Origin: CAZPXH01 sp964591085 | Lineage (GTDB): Bacteria > Spirochaetota > Spirochaetia > DSM-27196 > CAZPXH01 | Assembly (NCBI GenBank): GCA_964591085.1 | Contig: CAZPXH010000022.1 | Location: forward strand, 1 to 29,112 | Length of the DNA stretch: 29,112 nucleotides | Direction: 5' to 3' | Notes under the pieces: generated by a model | Database searches by the model: none | What the model saw: the letters and a program-made list of their open reading frames with translations, nothing else | What the model was told of the DNA's origin: nothing | Made by a program: the position numbers and the translations under genes | Shown here: one piece after another, positions 24,240 to 29,112 of the stretch | Layout: each line of letters opens with the position of its first letter | How positions within the stretch are numbered: position 1 is the stretch's first letter

Positions 24240-24462
24240 GCGGCCTCCCGGAAACGTTGTGCGGTCTTGGGGCAGTCTGCCGCCAGCAGAACAGGATCGC
24301 AAGCACTCGAACAATTTCGCTCAGTGGCGCGGACCGCATGACCTAATGCCATGGCCAGCGCGCCTGGAATTGACAACGCAAGAACGGCCGGCGTGCTCAT
24401 GGCAGCCGGTTGACGTGCTTTCTTCACATTAAACTTGACTGTAGCCATCTGTCGTGAGAGAG

Positions 24463-24481
24463 TTAGGTTAACCTTACTTTG
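24463..24481 (+). promoter_or_regulatory. DtxR/IdeR/TroR-type metal box before feoA
   Basis: TTAGGTTAACCTTACTTTG matches 14 of 19 positions of the DtxR/IdeR consensus TTAGGTTAGCCTAACCTAA and contains the palindrome AGGTTAACCT. It lies 50 bases before the feoA ATG, downstream of a -35-like TTGACT (24435-24440). A clear -10 was not found. An Fe- or Mn-dependent repressor of the DtxR family is the natural candidate regulator; the regulator gene itself is not in the window. Confidence 0.6.
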
Positions 24482-24530
24482 CACGGGCTTTCTGGAGGCT
24501 GCGGCTGCCGGGGTCCGGAGGGAGATAGAG

Positions 24531-24779
24531 ATGGACCGACTGGGAACCCTTGCACCAGGCGCTCGCGGCGTCATTCAGCGGCTGGACAAAGGCGAGCGTG
24601 CGTACCGCGCCAAGCTCCTTTCCATGGGAATCACTCCGGGAACGGAGTTTGAGGTTCTGCGTGTAGCGCCCATGGGTGACCCGATAGAGATCCGGATCCG
24701 CGGATTCAAGCTCTCCCTGCGTCGGGCGGAAGCAGACATCGTGCTCGTTCAGCTCACAGATTCGCGAGCAAGCGCATGA
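24531..24779 (+). CDS. feoA: Ferrous iron transport protein A
   Basis: From the ATG at 24531 (GGAGGGAG 8 bases upstream) the protein is 82 residues and forms the SH3-like FeoA domain: 'RAKLLSMGITPGTEFEVLRV', APMGDPIEIRIRGFKLSLRR and 'AEADIVLV'. Its stop overlaps the feoB start (ATGA). FeoA binds and modulates FeoB on the cytosolic side. Confidence 0.95.
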   Translation: MDRLGTLAPGARGVIQRLDKGERAYRAKLLSMGITPGTEFEVLRVAPMGDPIEIRIRGFKLSLRRAEADIVLVQLTDSRASA

Positions 24780-27145
24780 CCAGGAATGTCGCGATCATTG
24801 GAAACCCCAATTCGGGGAAGACCACAATATTCAACGCGCTTACCGGCGGCACCGCGCGGGTGGGCAACTGGCCCGGCGTCACGGTTGAGAAGAAGGTTGG
24901 AAGCATCCCCCTGGATGCACCGTCCCTGAACATGGTCACCGGCGGACCCCCGCCGACGCCCGCGCCCGCGGACACAACGGCTACCATGACCGCTTCCCGG
25001 GTTGAACTTGTGGACCTGCCGGGAATCTACTCCCTGAACGCCAACAGCGAGGACGAGCTTGTTGCCCTGGACTACCTCCGTGGCGGTGACTACGAACTGG
25101 TGATCAACGTGGTTGATGCGGCAAACCTGCAGCGAAACCTCTTTCTCACCCTGCAGCTTGTTGAGATGAAGGTGCCCCTCCTGGTGGTGCTGACCATGCC
25201 GGACATTGCAGAGAGCCAGGGAACCCGGGTGGATGCCGAGCATCTGGCCCACCACCTCGGTTGCCCCGTGGTGCAGGTTCGTGCAACCAGCAACGAAGAG
25301 GTCCGCAAAGTTCGGCACGCCCTGATGGCGAGCATGCTGGAGCCCCAGATGTCCCGGGCAAAGGTGAGCTATCCGGAAGCGATCACCGCGCAGGTTGAAG
25401 AATGGACGGAGCGGCTCCGGCCGCTTGCCCCGGATCTTGGAGTGCATCCCCGCTACACCGCACTCCGGCTTCTGGAAGGGGATCCCTGGCTGGAGACGAG
25501 GGTTCAGCGCGTTGGCGTGATTGAAGCACCGGAGCTGGAACGGACCCGGGAAGCGCTTGAGAAGCAGCTGGGCGATGAGCTGGACATCGTGATTGCAGAC
25601 GCCCGCTACGGCTTCATCAACGGTGTGAGCCGGGACGTGGTGGACAGCCGACCAACCCGGCAGACGGTTACCGAGCGGATTGACCGTGTGGTGATGAGCC
25701 GCTTCCTGGGAATCCCGGTCTTCCTGGCCGCGATGTACGCGGTCTTTGCCTTCACCGTCAGTTTCGGCGGCGCATTCATCGATTTCTTTGACATCGCCTT
25801 TGGCACCATCTTTGTGGATGGGCTCGGGGCATTGCTTGGACGCCTGGGAAGCCCGGACTGGCTCATCGGCATACTCGCCGGGGGCGTGGGAGCGGGAATC
25901 CAGACTGTTGCCACCTTTGTTCCCATCATCTTCATGATGTTTGTAAGTCTGAGCATCCTTGAGGACTCCGGTTACATGGCGCGCGCCGCGTTTGTCATGG
26001 ACCGCCTCATGCGCTGGGTTGGCTTGCCGGGCAAATCGTTTGTGCCCCTGCTGGTCGGCTTCGGCTGCACGGTGCCGGCCATCTCTGCAACCAGAACGCT
26101 TGAGAGCAGGAAGGACCGCTTCCTCACGGTGTTCATGGCTCCCTTCATGAGCTGTGGTGCCCGCCTGCCGGTCTACGCGCTCTTTGCCGCGGCAATGTTT
26201 GCGGGCAGGGCCGGGACTGTTGTCTTTGGGCTCTACCTGCTTGGTCTCCTACTGGCAATTGCCACGGGCCTGCTTCTGAAGCACACGATCTTCCAGGGTG
26301 AGTACTCCCACTTTGTCATGGAGCTTCCGCCCTACCACTTCCCCCGCTTGCGCGCGGTCCTCGCGCTGTCCTGGCGGAGGCTCCGGGTCTTTGTGGTTCG
26401 TGCAGGTGTCACCATCACCGTGGTGGTCACCATCCTCGCCATCCTCAACTCCATTGGTACGGACGGAAGCTTCGGCAACGAGGACACCGAGACATCGGTG
26501 CTTTCGGGAATCGGAAGGAGCATCACCCCGGTCTTTGCCCCCATGGGAATTGAAGAAGACAACTGGCCGGCCACCGTCGGCCTGTTCACCGGCCTCTTTG
26601 CAAAGGAAGCAGTAGTGGGAACCCTCGGTGCCCTGTACAGCCAGAACGAGGCACCTGCCGCAGAGACAGCGGAAGACGGTGGCCTTGACTTCTGGGGCGG
26701 TATTGGAGAGGCCTTTGCCAGCATTCCCGCCAATCTCGGCGGAATCGGCGGAGCCCTTCAGGATCCCCTGGGTACGGGACTGGTGACCGATGATGCAGAG
26801 GGCCTCGGAGAAGAGCTGGAAGTGGAAAGCAGCCTGTTCTCCCGAATTCAGGATCAGTTCAGCACGGCTTCAGCCCTGGCCTACCTGGTCTTTGTGCTGA
26901 TCTACTTCCCATGCGTGGCCGCGCTCGGTGCGGCAATCCAGGAGATGGGGCGGGGCTACGGCTGGCTGCTCGCCGGCTACCTCACGGTCCTCGCGTGGCT
27001 GATTGCCACCCTTGTCTATCAGTTTGGCAGCGGTTCCCCGGCGCTGATCCCGGTCCTCGGCTCCGTGGCAGGCCTTGGGCTGATCTACCTGACCTTCTTT
27101 CTGATCGGTCGAAGGGTACGCGCGCGCGGGGTGGCTATCGCATGA
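24776..27145 (+). CDS. feoB: Ferrous iron transporter B
   Basis: This 789-residue protein has the N-terminal GTPase domain (G1 GNPNSGKT at 9-16, G2 in GVTVE, G3 DLPG at 80-83) and the FeoB membrane core (GFGCTVPAISATRTLESRKD; 'APFMSCGARLPVYALFAAA'), including the conserved Cys-containing gate motifs. Two things are odd. A proline-rich insert of about 20 residues (GGPPPTPAPADTT, residues 56-68) lies between G2 and G3, and the G4 motif, normally N-x-x-D, reads TMPD at 140-143. G5 ('VRATSNEE') is also weak. Nucleotide specificity may therefore be relaxed. It overlaps feoA and feoC by 4 bases each. Confidence 0.96.
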   Translation: MTRNVAIIGNPNSGKTTIFNALTGGTARVGNWPGVTVEKKVGSIPLDAPSLNMVTGGPPPTPAPADTTATMTASRVELVDLPGIYSLNANSEDELVALDYLRGGDYELVINVVDAANLQRNLFLTLQLVEMKVPLLVVLTMPDIAESQGTRVDAEHLAHHLGCPVVQVRATSNEEVRKVRHALMASMLEPQMSRAKVSYPEAITAQVEEWTERLRPLAPDLGVHPRYTALRLLEGDPWLETRVQRVGVIEAPELERTREALEKQLGDELDIVIADARYGFINGVSRDVVDSRPTRQTVTERIDRVVMSRFLGIPVFLAAMYAVFAFTVSFGGAFIDFFDIAFGTIFVDGLGALLGRLGSPDWLIGILAGGVGAGIQTVATFVPIIFMMFVSLSILEDSGYMARAAFVMDRLMRWVGLPGKSFVPLLVGFGCTVPAISATRTLESRKDRFLTVFMAPFMSCGARLPVYALFAAAMFAGRAGTVVFGLYLLGLLLAIATGLLLKHTIFQGEYSHFVMELPPYHFPRLRAVLALSWRRLRVFVVRAGVTITVVVTILAILNSIGTDGSFGNEDTETSVLSGIGRSITPVFAPMGIEEDNWPATVGLFTGLFAKEAVVGTLGALYSQNEAPAAETAEDGGLDFWGGIGEAFASIPANLGGIGGALQDPLGTGLVTDDAEGLGEELEVESSLFSRIQDQFSTASALAYLVFVLIYFPCVAALGAAIQEMGRGYGWLLAGYLTVLAWLIATLVYQFGSGSPALIPVLGSVAGLGLIYLTFFLIGRRVRARGVAIA

Positions 27146-27435
27146 TCAGCGCAGTGCGGAGCGCGCTGGGCACCCTGGGCCTTGCAGGCGCGGACAGTCT
27201 CCGCGCAGAAACCGGACTTCCGGCGGCATCGGTGGAGGAGGCGCTGGCCTATCTCTGCCGCACCGGCCGCGCGGAGCTGTGGCAGCCGGAGCAGGCTGCC
27301 ACGGCGGGTCCGCGCGCGGTCTGCAAACACTGTCCCCTTGCCGAGACCTGTGCACCGCGCGGCAATACTTGTCCACCGGACGCGCAGATGCGACTCTATC
27401 GCTTGACCCCGAGTTCACCTGACCAAAGGAGTTAG
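27142..27435 (+). CDS. feoC: FeoC-like winged-helix Fe-S protein
   Basis: This 97-residue protein has a helical winged-helix-like first half (LAGADSLRAETGLPAASVEE, 'ALAYLCRTGRAEL') and a cysteine cluster C61-x2-C64-x5-C70-x6-C77, as in FeoC proteins that bind a [4Fe-4S] cluster and tune FeoB stability. Its ATG overlaps the feoB stop. It is longer than E. coli FeoC because of the C-terminal cysteine loop and tail. Confidence 0.82.
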   Translation: MISAVRSALGTLGLAGADSLRAETGLPAASVEEALAYLCRTGRAELWQPEQAATAGPRAVCKHCPLAETCAPRGNTCPPDAQMRLYRLTPSSPDQRS

Positions 27436-27441
27436 CCCAAT

Positions 27442-27651
27442 ATGGCTGAATCAATACACGTGATCCCCGTTGACGGAATGAACTGCGAGCACTGCACCGC
27501 CAAGGTGGAAAAGGCGGTGCTGAGCGTTTCCGGCGCAAGTGAGGCCAGCGCAAGTCTGGACACCGGAGAGGTCCGCTTCCACGGAGACGTGGATCTTAAC
27601 GCGGTCCGCCAGGCGATCTCAGCAGCCGGATACGAGCCGAAGGACGGGTAA
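27442..27651 (+). CDS. Heavy-metal-associated (HMA) domain protein, CopZ/MerP-like
   Basis: This 69-residue single-domain protein has the metal-binding GMNCEHC motif (C16, C19) and the ferredoxin-like fold pattern ending 'AVRQAISAAGYEP'. AAGGAG precedes the ATG, which comes 6 bases after the feoC stop, so it is the fourth gene of the feo operon. HMA proteins of this size usually carry Cu(I) or similar metals; no copper ATPase is nearby. Confidence 0.92.
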   Translation: MAESIHVIPVDGMNCEHCTAKVEKAVLSVSGASEASASLDTGEVRFHGDVDLNAVRQAISAAGYEPKDG

Positions 27652-27670
27652 GCGCCCGGCGCCCGGATCA

Positions 27671-27697
27671 GGGGCAGCGACCCCCTCGCTCTGCCCC
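27671..27697 (+). terminator. Stem-loop after the feo operon
   Basis: GGGGCA-GCGA pairs with TCGC-TC-TGCCCC around a 5-base loop (CCCCC), giving ten pairs with a two-base bulge, 20 bases after the HMA stop. There is no U-run downstream, so it is a weak or Rho-assisted terminator candidate. Confidence 0.5.
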
Positions 27698-27741
27698 ACA
27701 CAAGCCCTGACGCAAGGCGTAATTGGCCCTACGATGGCGGT

Positions 27742-28158
27742 ATGTCACATGCGGTCCGTGTGCTGCTGCTTGTCATTGCCGTACTGTCTCTGGTCTACGG
27801 TCTGGTCTTTGTACTGAGTCCCGGAGTCTTTGCACGACTGTCCGAAGCTGACCCAGTCAACCTTGGCTGGCTCCGCAACGTCGGGGCAGCGCTGGTAACG
27901 GTGCAGGGTCTGGGAACCTTCCTTGCGCTGCGGGGCCGGGGAAACACAGACCTGCTACTGGTTCTCGGCATCGCAAGCCTTGCAGAGACCGCCGCGCTTG
28001 CCGTCTCGCTCGCGCGCGCGGAGTTCAGCGCCGGACTCCTGTGGATGGTGTGGGCGCCCGCATTGGCCGCCGGCCTGAGCGGCCTGATCTACCTCTTTGC
28101 CGTCTACCAGCTCAAGCAGCTTCCGGAACCCGAACCGTTTCTGGGTGACCGCGGGTGA
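27742..28158 (+). CDS. Small integral membrane protein
   Basis: This 138-residue protein has four predicted membrane helices (about 5-27, 44-63, 70-91 and 97-121) and a short charged tail. The start and 'SPGVFARLSEADPVNLGWLR' resemble small four-helix membrane proteins of unknown function. No catalytic motif is seen. Its stop overlaps the GTG of the next gene (GTGA), so the two are likely coupled. The ribosome site is weak. Confidence 0.7.
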   Translation: MSHAVRVLLLVIAVLSLVYGLVFVLSPGVFARLSEADPVNLGWLRNVGAALVTVQGLGTFLALRGRGNTDLLLVLGIASLAETAALAVSLARAEFSAGLLWMVWAPALAAGLSGLIYLFAVYQLKQLPEPEPFLGDRG

Positions 28159-29112
28159 ACGCGGACGGACCACCGGTCATCAGCCTGTGCTTTCGCTTCC
28201 ACACCAACTTCTACCACTCCTATCGCGGAAACAGCCTGGATGACCGCGGAATTGGCCGGGATATCCGGATCATCCGCGGGATCATCCGGGATCTGGACCA
28301 GCTGAACGCAGACGGTGTCCCCGTCCGTGGAACCTGGGACATAGAGAACTACTACTCGCTTGAGCAGCTCATTCCCAGGCACGCGCCGGATATCCTTGAG
28401 GGCATCCAGCGCCGGGTATCAGAGGATCGCGATGAAGTGGAACTCATGTCCTGGAACAACGGGATGCTCTCCGCGCACACCAACGCTGAGCTTGAGCGAG
28501 CGCTGCGCTGGGCCTTCACAAATCCAGCGGGATCCGGCCTGGCGGACCTGTTTGCGCGCGTCGCACCCGTACTCCGGCCCCAGGAGAATATGGTGAGTCC
28601 GCCCCAGATTCCACTTCTCCGGGCGGCGGGGGTCCGCGCATTGAGCCTCTACTACTCCAGTCTCCCCTTCAACGGATTTGGCAGCTTCATCCCTCGCCTC
28701 CCGCTGACCGCGCGCTTCCAGGCAATGGAACTCAGCGGAAGCGGAAGCAATGAAACCATCCCGCTCCTTCCGGCGGTAAACCACGGTGACGTCGCAGATA
28801 ACGGACTGAGCTTGCGGCGATGGCTGAAGCGGCTGCGCCGGGCACAGCTAACAGAGCGCGAGCCCCGCAATCTGCTGTTCATCCTGGACCTGGACGCGGA
28901 TGACCGCTTCTGGGAAGGAATGGTCTCCGGGTTGCTGGCTCGGGTGGTCCCCGCATTCGGGGGCTTCCGCGCGCTTGTTGAGTCCGTAGCGGATCTGGGC
29001 TTTGTTCACTTTGACCGGCCCTGGGAATGGCTGCAGCACAACCCACCGGTGCAGCAGCTGAGCGTTGACCGGGACCTGGCAGACGGGAGCTTTGACGGTT
29101 ACTCCTCCTGGA
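28155..29112 (+). CDS. Large protein, possibly glycoside hydrolase/deacetylase superfamily (partial)
   Basis: The frame is open from a GTG at 28155 to the window end (319 codons, no stop). It begins VNADGPPVISLCFRFHTNFY and contains 'PVRGTWDIENYYSLEQLIPR', 'EVELMSWNNGMLSAHTNAEL', 'MVSPPQIPLLRAAGVRALSL' and 'LLPAVNHGDV'. A beta-strand with an early His, a 'TWD' and later 'H.N.EL' and 'LLRAAGV' is reminiscent of the GH57/GH38/deacetylase barrel, but I do not recognise the family with certainty. The C-terminal part is missing. Confidence 0.6.
   Translation, partial: MNADGPPVISLCFRFHTNFYHSYRGNSLDDRGIGRDIRIIRGIIRDLDQLNADGVPVRGTWDIENYYSLEQLIPRHAPDILEGIQRRVSEDRDEVELMSWNNGMLSAHTNAELERALRWAFTNPAGSGLADLFARVAPVLRPQENMVSPPQIPLLRAAGVRALSLYYSSLPFNGFGSFIPRLPLTARFQAMELSGSGSNETIPLLPAVNHGDVADNGLSLRRWLKRLRRAQLTEREPRNLLFILDLDADDRFWEGMVSGLLARVVPAFGGFRALVESVADLGFVHFDRPWEWLQHNPPVQQLSVDRDLADGSFDGYSSW

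Noticed and set aside
24749..25447. Minus-strand open frame (232 codons)
   Set aside because: It is antisense to the feoB GTPase domain and shows no motifs.

Overview
The window most resembles a chromosome segment from a high-GC, free-living bacterium, plausibly a spirochaete (Spirochaetota). This is inferred from gene content, not proven. The pointers are a chemoreceptor fused to CZB and bacteriohemerythrin domains, a TRAP binding protein with an 'FGSPQAE' type signal-peptide end, glycerol-3-phosphate-oxidase-like genes with a DUF1667 partner, and a DtxR/TroR-like box before feoA. No rRNA, tRNA, CRISPR array or intact transposase was seen.

Region 1 (1-8441). After the last codons of a chemoreceptor, everything lies on the minus strand: a KdgK-like sugar kinase, a LarA-type nickel hydroxyacid racemase/epimerase and a DeoR regulator. 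A 101-base gap with a promoter-like element follows. Then come a 908-residue fusion (FAD oxidase, BFD-type [2Fe-2S] domain, NAD-type oxidoreductase), a DUF1667 protein, a GlpA-like FAD dehydrogenase and an SdhB-like iron-sulfur protein. The last four genes overlap by 4 bases at each junction. I infer a redox pathway for a hydroxy or sugar acid: epimerise, oxidise through a flavin/Fe-S complex, phosphorylate.

Region 2 (8791-17573). This is a self-contained divergent catabolic island, visibly richer in A/T than its flanks. The left arm (minus) is dctP-dctQ-dctM, a sulfatase and a DapA/NAL-type aldolase. The right arm (plus) is an IclR regulator, a second, divergent DapA/NAL-type protein and a second sulfatase. 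Neither sulfatase has a signal peptide, so I infer that the TRAP transporter imports a sulfated acid that is desulfated and cleaved in the cytosol. A near-perfect 30-base inverted repeat lies exactly over a good -35/-10 promoter for dctP and is the likely IclR operator.

Region 3 (17577-19671). This is a decayed zone: a headless DUF5939-like fragment, a small DUF2892 membrane protein, a Crp/Fnr-type regulator, a truncated and apparently frameshifted DUF402 gene, and a short beta-propeller fragment.

Region 4 (19852-29112). It holds an MCP-CZB-hemerythrin receptor, a secreted protein and glpK on the minus strand, then an iron-uptake operon feoA-feoB-feoC plus an HMA metal-binding protein. A small membrane protein follows, and then a large protein cut by the window end that may belong to the glycoside hydrolase/deacetylase superfamily.
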